Source: Pseudomonas sp. NFR16
GTDB lineage: Bacteria; Pseudomonadota; Gammaproteobacteria; Pseudomonadales; Pseudomonadaceae
Assembly: GCF_900108875.1 (NCBI RefSeq)
Contig: NZ_FNYJ01000003.1
Location: 621,644-685,643 of the forward strand
DNA: 64,000 nt
Direction: 5' to 3'
Of the stretch, positions 6,927-15,801 are shown piece by piece. Both the position numbers and the translations under genes were made by a program. Positions within the stretch are counted from its first letter, which is position 1; every line of letters begins with the position of its first letter. The notes below the pieces were generated by a model, which saw only the letters and a program-made list of their open reading frames with translations, was not told the origin of the DNA and did not search any database.

Positions 6927-8567
6927 TTACAGCGTGAACTTGCCGACCATCGTGTTGAACGAAACGGCCAGGCGCGACAACTCCTGACTCGACGCGCTGG
7001 TCTGGTTTGCGCCAGCGGAAGTCTGCGCCGACAGGTCCTGAATATTGACCAGGTTGCGGTCCACTTCGCGGGCCACCTGGGCCTGTTCTTCGGCGGCGCT
7101 GGCGATCACCAGATTGCGCTCGTTGATCTGGCTGACACCTTCGCTGATGCGCTCCAGCGCCCGGCCCGCCTCAGTGGCAAGCGATTGGGTGTTCACCGCG
7201 ATCGACTGGCTCTTGCCCATCGCCTGTACGGCCTCTTCGGCCCCGTTGCGCACTTGGGAAATCATCGATTCGATCTCGCCGGTGGACACCTGGGTGCGGT
7301 GGGCGAGGGCGCGGACTTCGTCGGCGACGACCGCAAAACCGCGACCTTGCTCACCTGCGCGAGCGGCTTCGATGGCGGCGTTGAGCGCCAGCAGGTTGGT
7401 CTGTTCGGCGATGCCACGGATCACGTCCAGCACTTTGGTGATGTCCCGGATCTGACCGGCCAATGCTTCGACGCGCTGGGTCGAATCGTTGATTTCCACG
7501 GTCATGCTGTTCATCGCCGACACAGCTTGTTGCACTTGCTGTTGACCCTTGAGCGCGTCCTCAGCCGTTTGCGCGGACACCTGCGATGCGCTGGCGGCAT
7601 TACGCGCCACTTCCTCGACGGCTGCTGTCATCTGGTTCACGGCCGTGGCCGCCTGCTGAATTTCGTCGTTCTGGCGCAGCAGGCCTCGGGTGCTGTCGTC
7701 GGTGACCACGGTCAACTCTTCAGCGGCGGAGGCCAGTTGATCCGATGCGCTGGCGATTTGCTGTACGGTGCCCTTCAGGCTGCCTTGCATGTGCGAGAGC
7801 GCCTTGAGCAACTGCCCGGTTTCGTCCTGGCCGCCGGTGGCGATCGGTTGGGTCAGATCGCCGCTGGCAACGCGCGCTGCACTTTCAACGGACTGGTAGA
7901 TCGGCCGGGTAATCATGCGCGTGACGAGCAGTCCCAGGGCGATGGCGCAGATCACGGCGATGATCGAGCCGATGGTCAGAACCAAGGTCACGCGGCTGTT
8001 GGTGTCGACGCCCGCTTGCGTCGCTTCGCTGGCCTGGCGGGCGTTGGATTCGATGATGATTTTCAGCTCGCCCATGGTCTTGCGATAGCTGGGCGTGACG
8101 TTGCTGGCGGCAAGTCTGCTGGCTTGTTCGATGTCGCCGGTCTGGATCACCGCAAGGGTATTCTGCGCTGCGCTGATATATGCGGCCCAGTCGCGCTCGA
8201 AGTCGTCACCCGCCGCTTTCTCGTCTGGCTGCAGCGGCGTGCCGCGATACACCTTGAAGTCGGTCTCGGCCTGAACCTGGTTTTCCTTGAATGACTGCAG
8301 CGCCGAGTTGATCTCGTCGGGGCTGGCCTTGATCGCGCTCAGGCCGATGACTTTGAAAAAGTCGCGGTTGGTGGCAATCACGTTCGCTTTTACGGAATCG
8401 ACCTTGGTGATCGAGAGCAGATTATTGCTGACCGTTTGTTCGAACAATTCGTACAGACGCGAGATACCGGTTTGTCCCAACACGCCCACGATCACAGTGA
8501 TCAGCGCGCATAGGCAGAATGCCGAGAGGAGCTTGGACTTCAATTTCAGATTGATCAGCCAGGACAT
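6927..8567 (-). CDS. Methyl-accepting chemotaxis protein
   Basis: 546 residues from the M-S-W-L-I-N-L-K-L-K start. One membrane helix (about 11-32) is followed by a periplasmic four-helix-bundle type ligand domain (about 35-185), a second helix (about 187-212), HAMP (about 212-265) and a long cytoplasmic signalling coiled coil. The hairpin tip is intact: R-G-I-A-E-Q-T-N-L-L-A-L-N-A-A-I-E-A-A-R. It lacks a CheR-binding C-terminal pentapeptide (it ends M-V-G-K-F-T-L). The ligand is unknown. A longer in-frame reading to 8729 was rejected because the added 54 residues are basic and unlike receptor N-termini, although the site before the chosen ATG is weak. It stands alone. Confidence 0.92.
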   Translation of the reverse strand: MSWLINLKLKSKLLSAFCLCALITVIVGVLGQTGISRLYELFEQTVSNNLLSITKVDSVKANVIATNRDFFKVIGLSAIKASPDEINSALQSFKENQVQAETDFKVYRGTPLQPDEKAAGDDFERDWAAYISAAQNTLAVIQTGDIEQASRLAASNVTPSYRKTMGELKIIIESNARQASEATQAGVDTNSRVTLVLTIGSIIAVICAIALGLLVTRMITRPIYQSVESAARVASGDLTQPIATGGQDETGQLLKALSHMQGSLKGTVQQIASASDQLASAAEELTVVTDDSTRGLLRQNDEIQQAATAVNQMTAAVEEVARNAASASQVSAQTAEDALKGQQQVQQAVSAMNSMTVEINDSTQRVEALAGQIRDITKVLDVIRGIAEQTNLLALNAAIEAARAGEQGRGFAVVADEVRALAHRTQVSTGEIESMISQVRNGAEEAVQAMGKSQSIAVNTQSLATEAGRALERISEGVSQINERNLVIASAAEEQAQVAREVDRNLVNIQDLSAQTSAGANQTSASSQELSRLAVSFNTMVGKFTL

Positions 8568-9038
8568 GGACAGTACTCGGGCAAGGAGGAGGGCATGGCG
8601 ACTGACATCGGTTGTATGCCGCCTTGCCTGCGTATCGGCTAACGGATGACGGACTTTACACATTTTGAAACGCTTGCGATGAACGTCGTCATTTGACTTC
8701 ATTTCTACAAAGTTTGGATCCACGATCAACGTGTTACGTCATTCTCGACAGGTGCTCTTAAAGGTCGAACGGGCGGATCACTCGGAGCACACGAGAGCAT
8801 ACTGGCACCGTGGTTGCATCGCTTTTTCCCCTGCTCATCACCTAAGCTTTACCTTCGTGCCGCCGATAACCCGGACGAGCGGCGTCATGCCGCATGCAAA
8901 CAGGCCTTGGCTAGCGTGAAATAGCTTGATGGCAAATTGATGTTGGCTATCATCTGCACCGCAAAAAAACGGGCGCTGGCTGGCCGACCTTTCGTGTAAC
9001 GCCTTCGGGCTATTTTTACTCCCGTGACAGGAATCTCG
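8568..9038. other. Divergent intergenic region between receptor and response-regulator genes
   Basis: About 470 bases separating two divergently transcribed signalling genes. A 62-codon plus-strand frame (8731-8919) has no ribosome binding site or recognisable content and was not called. The region must hold both promoters; no convincing promoter boxes or operators were identified. Confidence 0.45.
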
Positions 9039-10643
9039 ATGCTGGCGTGGAACCAAAAAAGCTTTCTGATCGTCGATGATTTCTCCGATTTCCGTAGCTC
9101 GGTCAGGTCGATGCTGCGTGAGTTGGGCGTCAAGGAAGTGGATACCGCTGACACCGGTGAGCAAGCGCTGAAGATGTGCTCGCAGAAGCGCTACGACTTC
9201 ATCCTGCACGACTTCAATCTGGGTGACGGCAAGAAAAATGGACAGCAGGTGCTTGAAGACCTGATGACCGACAAGCTGATCAGCCACGAAAGTGTCTTCG
9301 TCATGGTCACGGCGGAAAACAGCCAGGCCATGGTCATGAGTGCCCTGGAGTGGGAGCCGGATGCCTATCTGACGAAGCCTTTCAACCGCGCCAGTCTGGC
9401 TCAGCGACTGGAAAAGATCGTTCAGCGCAAAAATCTGCTCAAACCGATCCTGCAGGCGCTCGACCGCGGCAAGCCCGCCGAGGTGCTGGCGGCCTGCGTG
9501 AACCTGACCAAACAGGACCCACGTTTTGCGCCGCTCTGTCTGCGCTACAAAGCCGATGCGCTGCGTGACCTCAATCAGCACGAGCCGCTGGAAGCATTTC
9601 TCAAGTCGATCCTCGCAGACCGCCCGCAGCCCTGGGCATTCGCCGCGCTCGGCAAGCTGCTGTTCAAGCGCGGTCGCAATGCCGAGGCGCAAACGGTTTA
9701 CGAAGAGGCCATCCGCACGTTCAACACCATGCCCGTGTTGTTCGACGGTCTGGCAGACGTATTGATGGCCAGCGGTGATAACCGCCGTGCGCAAAAGATG
9801 CTCGAAGAGGCCGTGCGGCTGTCGCCGTACGCCGTGCGCCGTCAGCGTCTGCTGGGCAAGCTGGCGCTGGAAAACCAGGATTTCGACGGCGCGTCCAAGG
9901 CCTATCGTCAGGCGGTCTCGCAGGGGCAGTTTTCCCGCTTCAAGGATCCTGAAACCAATCTGGGCCTGGCGCAGGCCTTGATCAGTCGCGGCGGCGAGCG
10001 TGGTCTGGATGCGCGCACCCGCGTGGAGATCAACCAGACCCTGAGCGAAGTCGCCAAGGAACACACCAACGACGCCGGCCTGCAAGTGCGTGCGCGCCTG
10101 ATGAAGGCGACCAGCGTGGCGTCGTCGGACCCGGAAATGGCGGCCAAGCTGACCGAGCAGGCGATGGCGCGGCTGGAAGGCATGGAGCAGTTTCTCAGTG
10201 CCGACGCAGCGCTTGCCGTGGCATCGCAGCTCAAGCAGCTGGGCCAGGAGGCGGCCGGCGCCGGCGTGCTGAAAAGCTGTGCGGAAATCTACGGCGATGA
10301 TCCGACCGTGATGCAGAGCATCGCCAAACAGACCGATGACCCGGAAATCCTCAGCGCCGGCAAGGCCGCGGTCGATCTCAATATGCAGGGCATTCGCAGC
10401 TACCGCGCGGGCAAACTGGGGGAAGCCCAGGACATGTTCCGCCAGGCGCTGGCGCTGCAGCCGAAGAACATCAGTATCGCGTTGAACATGGCTCAGTCGC
10501 TGCTGCACATGGGCGTGCAGAACCTGGACACGGCTAGCCTGCAAGAGTGTCAGAACAGTCTGAAGATGGTCGGGAAAATGCCCGAGACCGACCCTCGATA
10601 CGACCGATATCAGAAACTGCGACTCAGGGCATTCGGCGAATGA
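9039..10643 (+). CDS. Response regulator receiver domain fused to TPR repeats
   Basis: 534 residues. A receiver domain (about 6-125) has the acidic pair D13-D14 (S-F-L-I-V-D-D-F), phospho-acceptor D58 in F-I-L-H-D-F-N-L, the threonine in V-M-V-T-A-E-N and the lysine in Y-L-T-K-P-F-N. The rest is helical tetratricopeptide repeats, with clear units such as R-R-A-Q-K-M-L-E-E-A-V-R-L-S-P and A-Q-D-M-F-R-Q-A-L-A-L-Q-P. There is no DNA-binding domain, so the output is probably protein-protein contact. I chose the ATG at 9039, with ACAGGA upstream, over the GTG at 9024. Its stop overlaps the next gene's start (ATGA), so the two are translationally coupled. The likely partner is the kinase that follows. 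The target process is unknown. Confidence 0.88.
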   Translation: MLAWNQKSFLIVDDFSDFRSSVRSMLRELGVKEVDTADTGEQALKMCSQKRYDFILHDFNLGDGKKNGQQVLEDLMTDKLISHESVFVMVTAENSQAMVMSALEWEPDAYLTKPFNRASLAQRLEKIVQRKNLLKPILQALDRGKPAEVLAACVNLTKQDPRFAPLCLRYKADALRDLNQHEPLEAFLKSILADRPQPWAFAALGKLLFKRGRNAEAQTVYEEAIRTFNTMPVLFDGLADVLMASGDNRRAQKMLEEAVRLSPYAVRRQRLLGKLALENQDFDGASKAYRQAVSQGQFSRFKDPETNLGLAQALISRGGERGLDARTRVEINQTLSEVAKEHTNDAGLQVRARLMKATSVASSDPEMAAKLTEQAMARLEGMEQFLSADAALAVASQLKQLGQEAAGAGVLKSCAEIYGDDPTVMQSIAKQTDDPEILSAGKAAVDLNMQGIRSYRAGKLGEAQDMFRQALALQPKNISIALNMAQSLLHMGVQNLDTASLQECQNSLKMVGKMPETDPRYDRYQKLRLRAFGE

Positions 10644-11332
10644 CGGATCAGCAACCGGGGCTCGACTTTTCGATGGTGATCGCCTCCACCGTTCACGACA
10701 TGAAAAATTCCCTGGCATCGCTGATTCAGGCCCACGGACAGTGGATCAGACAGTTGCCCGAGGCTCAGCGCGGCACGCCGGAACAGGGCGTGATCGATTA
10801 CGAATTTGCGCACCTGAACGGCATGCTCGTGCAACTGCTCGGTCTGTACAAGCTGGGCGTGAATCAGCTGCCTTTGCGGCCGGATTATCATGAGCTGGAC
10901 GACTTCATCGAAGCTCAGCTGGCGCTGCATCAGGAGGTGCTCGACAGTCGCGGGATCGCGGCCCGTTTGCAGATCGACGATTTCGGCCTGCCGGGTTTCT
11001 TCGATCGCGAGCTGGTGGGGTCGGTGATTTCCAATGTGGTCATCAACGCTATCCGCTACGCGCGCGCTGAGGTGCTGATCAAGGCAGGGCAAGTCGGCGA
11101 GCAATTGGTGATCACGGTCAACGACGACGGCCCGGGCTTCCCTGTGCACATGATCGAACAGCAGAGCGACTATGTGCTGGGCATCAATCAAAGCAGCGGC
11201 AGCACTGGTCTGGGGTTGTATTTCGCAGCGAATATCGCACGCCAGCACCAGCGCCAGGGCGTACACGGTCATATTGAAATTGCCAACGGCGGCGAACTCG
11301 GCGGAGGCCTGTTCAGCATCTACCTGCCCTGA
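10640..11332 (+). CDS. Small soluble sensor histidine kinase, partner of the receiver-TPR protein
   Basis: 230 residues with no membrane segment and no recognisable sensor domain. The phospho-acceptor region is at the very N-terminus: A-S-T-V-H-D-M-K-N-S-L, with H19. The ATPase domain has an N-box (N-V-V-I-N-A-I-R-Y-A), a G1 box (N-D-D-G-P-G-F-P) and a G2 box (S-T-G-L-G-L-Y-F-A). The kinase is therefore cytoplasmic and minimal; its input may come through another protein. The ATG overlaps the upstream stop by the ATGA quadruplet, strong evidence for a functional pair. No terminator is obvious before the convergent GntR gene. Confidence 0.9.
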   Translation: MTDQQPGLDFSMVIASTVHDMKNSLASLIQAHGQWIRQLPEAQRGTPEQGVIDYEFAHLNGMLVQLLGLYKLGVNQLPLRPDYHELDDFIEAQLALHQEVLDSRGIAARLQIDDFGLPGFFDRELVGSVISNVVINAIRYARAEVLIKAGQVGEQLVITVNDDGPGFPVHMIEQQSDYVLGINQSSGSTGLGLYFAANIARQHQRQGVHGHIEIANGGELGGGLFSIYLP

Positions 11333-11421
11333 CATGCGGGGCGCTTCTCTGAGGTCGACAACCGATCAGACGCTTGCGGGCTGAAAACGGACCCCTGACT
11401 GCATGCGTGGTTTTCGCGCAG

Positions 11422-12144
11422 TTACAGTTTCAGGCTTTGCCCCAGCACTGCGTTCAGCGCATTGCGCGCATCATCCAGCTGCACAAGCGTTGCGTGATGG
11501 GCGCCAAGGGCGTCGCGGTTTTCGATGGCGGTGAGAATCGCACGATGCCGCGGCAGCGCAAGCTCATGCAGATTCGGGCGTTTGTTGGAGTGCTTGAGCG
11601 CCTCGCGCAGGGCCAGTGAAAGCATGTTGCACAGATGCGCCAGCAGATCGTTATGGGTCGCGTCGGCGATGCGGCTGTGGAAATCAAGATCCGGTTGCAG
11701 CACGTCCTCGACGGTCGGTGCCGCCGCCATACGCTCGTAGGCTTCGCCGATGGCATCGATTTCGTCCGGCGTCGCATGCTGCGCCGCCAGGGCTGCGGCG
11801 GCCGGTTCTATGATGCTGCGCACGCTGGTCAACAGGGTAAAAAACTCGTTCTGGGGCGAGCTTTGCATCAACCAGTGCAACACGTCGGGGTCGAGGATGT
11901 GCCACTCACGACGGGGTTTGACCACCGTCCCGACGCGAGGCCGCGAATAGACCAGCCCTTTGGCGACCAGCACGCGGGTGGCTTCGCGCAGCACCGGCCG
12001 ACTGACCGCGTATTCCTCGCAGAGCAGGGCTTCGGCAGGAAGCTTGTCGTCAGGTTTGAAACGGCCTGAAACGATCTGCATGCCGATGTCCTGGACGATG
12101 CGCGAATGCATGCTTTTACGGTCGGAGGGCTTACGGTAATCCAT
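11422..12144 (-). CDS. GntR-family transcriptional regulator, FadR/FCD subfamily
   Basis: 240 residues. An N-terminal winged helix (about 15-80) has G-R-F-K-P-D-D-K-L-P-A-E and S-R-P-V-L-R-E-A-T-R-V-L. It is followed by an all-helical FCD ligand domain (about 95-225) with the metal-ligand type motif D-L-D-F-H-S-R-I-A. FCD regulators commonly bind sugar acids and control nearby catabolic genes. This one lies downstream of the aldonate dehydratase on the same strand, with a REP pair between them, and is the obvious candidate regulator of the pentose cluster. The operator candidates are the palindromes in the divergent gap at 14223-14261. No clear Shine-Dalgarno was seen before the ATG. Confidence 0.88.
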   Translation of the reverse strand: MDYRKPSDRKSMHSRIVQDIGMQIVSGRFKPDDKLPAEALLCEEYAVSRPVLREATRVLVAKGLVYSRPRVGTVVKPRREWHILDPDVLHWLMQSSPQNEFFTLLTSVRSIIEPAAAALAAQHATPDEIDAIGEAYERMAAAPTVEDVLQPDLDFHSRIADATHNDLLAHLCNMLSLALREALKHSNKRPNLHELALPRHRAILTAIENRDALGAHHATLVQLDDARNALNAVLGQSLKL

Positions 12145-12276
12145 GGGGCGGGGAGCGATCCTGAGCGGTGAATGCCGCGCATCATAGCATTGGCGATCAA
12201 GTCAGGGCGCGGGCAGGAAATGTCCGGGATTTTACGGCTGAACAAACTGGAAGCTCGCGACTGGCGGAGAACCTTC

Positions 12277-12363
12277 AAGAGCGAGCTTGCTCGCGAAAAC
12301 GTCAGTCCTGCCACTGCACCTTCAGTGGCTGAGCGTCAGCATTCGCGAGCAAGCTCGTTCCAA
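12277..12363. repeat. REP-type inverted pair
   Basis: GAGCGAGCTTGCTCGCGAA at the left and TTCGCGAGCAAGCTCG at the right are inverted copies about 45 bases apart. This is the typical Pseudomonas repetitive extragenic palindrome doublet. It lies between the dehydratase and the regulator gene, where it may weaken or end read-through. Confidence 0.85.
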
Positions 12364-12390
12364 CCGGTCACGCGTTGGCCACCCTGGCCG

Positions 12391-14133
12391 TCAATGCGAA
12401 TGCCGAGGCACTTCCGACCCACGCATGCCGACCAGGAAGTCGAAGTCGCAGCCCTGATCCGCCTGCATGACGTGATCGATGTACAGTTGACGATAGCCGC
12501 CTACCAGCAGTTGCTGCGGAGCCTGCCAGTCTGCCAGGCGCGCCGCCAGCTCTTGCTCGGAGACATCCAGATGCAATCGGCCCGTCGAGCAGTCCAGTTC
12601 GATGAAGTCACCTTCGCGCACCACGGCCAGAGGGCCGCCTGCCGCAGCTTCCGGCGCCACGTGCAGCACCACCGTGCCGTACGCCGTGCCACTCATGCGC
12701 GCATCGGAAATCCGCACCATGTCCGTCACGCCTTGCGCCAGCAGCTTGGCCGGCAAGCCCATGTTGCCGACTTCAGCCATGCCCGGATAACCCTTCGGTC
12801 CGCAGTTCTTCATCACCAGAATGCTGTCGGCGTCGACGTCCAGGTCCGGATCGTTGATGCGTGCCTTGTACATGTCGAAGTTCTCGAACACCACTGCGCG
12901 GCCTCGATGTTTCATCAGCGCGGGCGTCGCGGCAGAAGGCTTGAGCACTGCGCCCAGTGGCGCAAGGTTGCCGCGCAGCACGCAGATGCCACCGTCGGCG
13001 ACCAGCGGATTGTCGATTGCCCGGATCACTTCGTCATCGCCGTAGATCGGCGAGTTCTGCACGTTCTCCCACAGCGTCTTGCCGTTCACGGTCAGTGCTT
13101 CGGGATTCGGGATCAGGTTGTTTTCGCCCAGACGGCGAAGCACCGCGGGCAGGCCACCGGCGTAATAGAACTCTTCCATCAGGAAGCGTCCCGAAGGCTG
13201 CAGGTCTACCAGCGTCGGTGTGCCGCGACCGATGCGGGTCCAGTCGTCCAGTTCCAGATCGACGCCGATCCGGCCGGCGATGGCCTTGAGGTGGATCACC
13301 GCGTTGGTCGAACCGCCGATGGCGGCGTTCACGCGAATGGCGTTTTCGAAGGCTTCCCTGGTCAGGATCTTCGACAGGCGCAGGTCTTCATTGACCATTT
13401 GCACGGCGCGCATGCCGGACATGTGTGCCAGCACATAGCGACGGGAATCCACAGCGGGAATCGCGGCGTTGTGCGGCAGCGATGTGCCCAGCGCTTCGGC
13501 CATGCAGGCCATGGTCGACGCCGTGCCCATGGTGTTGCAGGTCCCGGCCGAGCGCGACATGCCGGCTTCGGCGGAGAGGAATTCGTCCAGGCTGATCTGG
13601 CCTGCCTTATAAGACTCGTGCATCTGCCAGACGATGGTGCCGGCGCCGATGTCCTTGCCCTTGTGCTTGCCGTTGAGCATCGGCCCGCCGGTGACGACGA
13701 TGGCCGGGACGTCGCAGCTGGCGGCGCCCATCAACAGGGCCGGGGTGGTTTTGTCACAACCGGTCAACAGCACGACGCCGTCGATAGGGTTGCCACGAAT
13801 CGCTTCCTCCACGTCCATGCTGGCCAGGTTGCGGGTCAGCATGGCGGTCGGACGCAGGTTCGATTCGCCGTTGGAGAACACCGGGAATTCGACAGGGAAG
13901 CCACCCGCTTCGATCACGCCTCGTTTGACGTGCTCGGCGATGGTCCGGAAGTGGGCGTTGCAGGGGGTGAGTTCAGACCAGGTGTTGCAGATGCCGATGA
14001 TCGGCTTGCCCTGGAACTGGTGGTCGGCGATGCCCTGGTTCTTCATCCAGCTGCGGTACATAAAGCCGTTCTTGTCAGCGGTACCGAACCATTGGGCCGA
14101 ACGAAGGGTGGGTTTCTTATTGGAATCGGACAT
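12391..14133 (-). CDS. IlvD/Edd-family aldonate dehydratase, probably L-arabinonate or D-xylonate
   Basis: 580 residues. The predicted reaction is dehydration of a pentonate to a 2-keto-3-deoxypentonate in the cytoplasm, using an iron-sulfur cluster and Mg2+. Cysteines at 58 (L-T-P-C-N), 126 (T-G-C-D-K-T-T) and 199 (A-G-T-C-N-T-M-G) sit at the spacing of the [2Fe-2S] ligands I recall for the 579-residue Rhizobium L-arabinonate dehydratase. K128 would be the carbamylated Mg2+ ligand. The C-terminus, R-G-S-E-V-P-R-H-S-H, is typical of this sugar-acid branch rather than of IlvD itself. Divergent genes encode the next two enzymes of the route. Sequence alone does not separate arabinonate from xylonate, fuconate or galactonate. 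Confidence 0.88.
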   Translation of the reverse strand: MSDSNKKPTLRSAQWFGTADKNGFMYRSWMKNQGIADHQFQGKPIIGICNTWSELTPCNAHFRTIAEHVKRGVIEAGGFPVEFPVFSNGESNLRPTAMLTRNLASMDVEEAIRGNPIDGVVLLTGCDKTTPALLMGAASCDVPAIVVTGGPMLNGKHKGKDIGAGTIVWQMHESYKAGQISLDEFLSAEAGMSRSAGTCNTMGTASTMACMAEALGTSLPHNAAIPAVDSRRYVLAHMSGMRAVQMVNEDLRLSKILTREAFENAIRVNAAIGGSTNAVIHLKAIAGRIGVDLELDDWTRIGRGTPTLVDLQPSGRFLMEEFYYAGGLPAVLRRLGENNLIPNPEALTVNGKTLWENVQNSPIYGDDEVIRAIDNPLVADGGICVLRGNLAPLGAVLKPSAATPALMKHRGRAVVFENFDMYKARINDPDLDVDADSILVMKNCGPKGYPGMAEVGNMGLPAKLLAQGVTDMVRISDARMSGTAYGTVVLHVAPEAAAGGPLAVVREGDFIELDCSTGRLHLDVSEQELAARLADWQAPQQLLVGGYRQLYIDHVMQADQGCDFDFLVGMRGSEVPRHSH

Positions 14134-14222
14134 AAATCAGCACTCTTATTGTAAGACTAAAGGCTTCGCGTGCTGACTAAAATAGGCCGAAAATCGCCAG
14201 AGTGGAAGAGTTGTAACCTTAA

Positions 14223-14235
14223 ATAGTAATACTAT
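14223..14235. promoter_or_regulatory. Candidate operator palindrome in the divergent promoter
   Basis: ATAGTA-A-TACTAT is a perfect six-base palindrome with a one-base centre. It lies in the 219-base gap between the divergent dehydratase and MFS genes. Its AT-rich composition stands out. A short palindrome with a single central base fits GntR/FCD operators, so the regulator at 11422-12144 is the natural candidate; this is inference. Confidence 0.5.
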
Positions 14236-14238
14236 ATA

Positions 14239-14261
14239 GTCGTCTCCAATCGAGGGACGAC
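14239..14261. promoter_or_regulatory. Second inverted repeat in the divergent promoter
   Basis: GTCGTC and GACGAC face each other across 11 bases, three bases after the first palindrome. It could be a second operator half-site pair or part of the MFS leader. Confidence 0.35.
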
Positions 14262-14352
14262 CCTGTCAGGCCACTCACAGCAGCACGGCGCACACGACGA
14301 CAGAGGCGATCCCCGAAGCTTCCATAACAAAAACAACGTGGAGACCGCTTAC

Positions 14353-15669
14353 ATGAGCCAGGAACTCAGGCTTATTCGTCGCATCACCCTGAAACTCATT
14401 CCGTTTTTGATCCTGTTGTACCTGATCGCCTACGTCGATCGCTCCGCTGTGGGCTTTGCCAAGCTGCACATGGGCGCGGACGTCGGCATCGGCGATGCGG
14501 CTTATGGCATGGGCGCCGGTCTGTTTTTCATCGGCTACTTCCTGCTCGAAATCCCCAGCAACCTGATGCTCGAACGCTTCGGCGCCCGGCGCTGGTTCGC
14601 GCGAATCATGATCACCTGGGGCGCGATCACCATGGGCATGGCGTTCGTCCAGGGCCCGACCAGCTTTTATGTCATGCGCTTTCTGCTCGGCGCGGCCGAA
14701 GCGGGCTTCTTCCCGGGCGTGCTGTACTACATCACCCAGTGGTTCCCGGTTCGCCACCGCGGCAAGATCCTTGGCCTGTTTATCCTTTCCCAACCCATCG
14801 CGATGATGATCACCGGCCCGATTTCCGGTGGCCTGCTGGGCATGGAGGGCGTTGCCGGCCTGCAAGGCTGGCAATGGCTGTTCCTGTGCATCGGCGCGCC
14901 GGCGATTCTGCTGACCTGGCCGGTGCTGCGCTGGTTGCCTGACGGTCCCAGGGATGTGAAGTGGATGGACCCGGTCGAGAAGGACTGGCTCGCCGGTGAG
15001 CTTAAAAAGGACTTGGAAGAGTACGGCCAGACTCGCCACGGCAACCCGCTGCATGCACTCAAGGACAAGCGCGTGCTGTTGCTGGCGCTGTTCTACCTGC
15101 CGGTGACGCTGAGCATTTATGGACTGGGCCTGTGGCTGCCGACGCTGATCAAGCAATTTGGCGGCAGCGATCTGGTCACCGGCTTCGTGTCTGCGGTGCC
15201 TTACATCTTCGGCATCGTTGGCCTGCTGATCGTGCCGCGCAGCTCCGACCGCCTCAATGATCGCTATGGCCATCTGGCGTTTCTCTACGTGATCGGCGCG
15301 ATCGGGCTGTTCCTCAGCGCCTTCCTCGGCACGCCAGTCCTGCAGCTGGCGGCGCTGTGTCTGGTGGCCTTTTCGCTGTTTTCCTGCACGGCGGTGTTCT
15401 GGACCCTGCCGGGACGTTTCTTCGCAGGCGCCAGCGCTGCGGCCGGCATTGCCTTGATCAACTCGGTGGGCAACCTGGGCGGCTACATCGGCCCGTTCGT
15501 GATCGGCTGGCTCAAAGAACTCACGGGCAATCTCGCCACCGGCCTGTATTTCCTCTCGGGCGTAATGCTCTGCGGATTGATTCTGACCGGCGTCGTGTAC
15601 CGCGTGCTGGAACGCAAGCACGTCTTGCCCGAATCGAAATTCGCCGCCAGCGCGCGCGGCTCTCGTTAA
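14353..15669 (+). CDS. MFS transporter, anion:cation symporter type
   Basis: 438 residues with about 12 membrane helices. The N-terminal signature Y-V-D-R-S-A-V-G-F-A-K-L, then E-I-P-S-N-L-M-L-E-R-F-G-A-R and the following R-F-L-L-G-A-A-E-A-G-F-F-P-G, places it in the ACS family, which imports organic or sugar acids with protons. The substrate is probably the pentonate (or its lactone) used by the surrounding enzymes. I chose the ATG at 14353 because GTGGAGA precedes it; a GTG at 14338 would add five residues. It starts the plus-strand catabolic genes and is divergent from the dehydratase. Confidence 0.9.
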   Translation: MSQELRLIRRITLKLIPFLILLYLIAYVDRSAVGFAKLHMGADVGIGDAAYGMGAGLFFIGYFLLEIPSNLMLERFGARRWFARIMITWGAITMGMAFVQGPTSFYVMRFLLGAAEAGFFPGVLYYITQWFPVRHRGKILGLFILSQPIAMMITGPISGGLLGMEGVAGLQGWQWLFLCIGAPAILLTWPVLRWLPDGPRDVKWMDPVEKDWLAGELKKDLEEYGQTRHGNPLHALKDKRVLLLALFYLPVTLSIYGLGLWLPTLIKQFGGSDLVTGFVSAVPYIFGIVGLLIVPRSSDRLNDRYGHLAFLYVIGAIGLFLSAFLGTPVLQLAALCLVAFSLFSCTAVFWTLPGRFFAGASAAAGIALINSVGNLGGYIGPFVIGWLKELTGNLATGLYFLSGVMLCGLILTGVVYRVLERKHVLPESKFAASARGSR

Positions 15670-15680
15670 AGCGGCCTGTG

Positions 15681-15766
15681 TAGGGGCGCGCTTACCCGCG
15701 AAGGCGTTGAGTCAGGCATGAAAATGTCTCAGCCAAAAAGCTGTCGCGGGCAAGCGCGCTCCTGGA
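15681..15766. repeat. REP-type inverted pair
   Basis: AGGGGCGCGCTTACCCGCGAA and, about 40 bases later, its near-inverse TCGCGGGCAAGCGCGCTCCT. It is a variant of the Pseudomonas REP doublet, in the 132-base gap between the MFS and AraD1 genes. Confidence 0.8.
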
Positions 15767-15801
15767 GAGACCGTGCACACCATCTGAAAAGGAGACATTC
15801 C

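Noticed and set aside
8731..8919. A 62-codon plus-strand frame between receptor and response-regulator genes
   Set aside because: No ribosome binding site, no recognisable protein features.
8838..10718. A 626-codon open frame antisense to the receiver-TPR gene
   Set aside because: It mirrors the coding frame of a clear gene in GC-rich DNA; its product is arginine/histidine/leucine-rich with no family resemblance.
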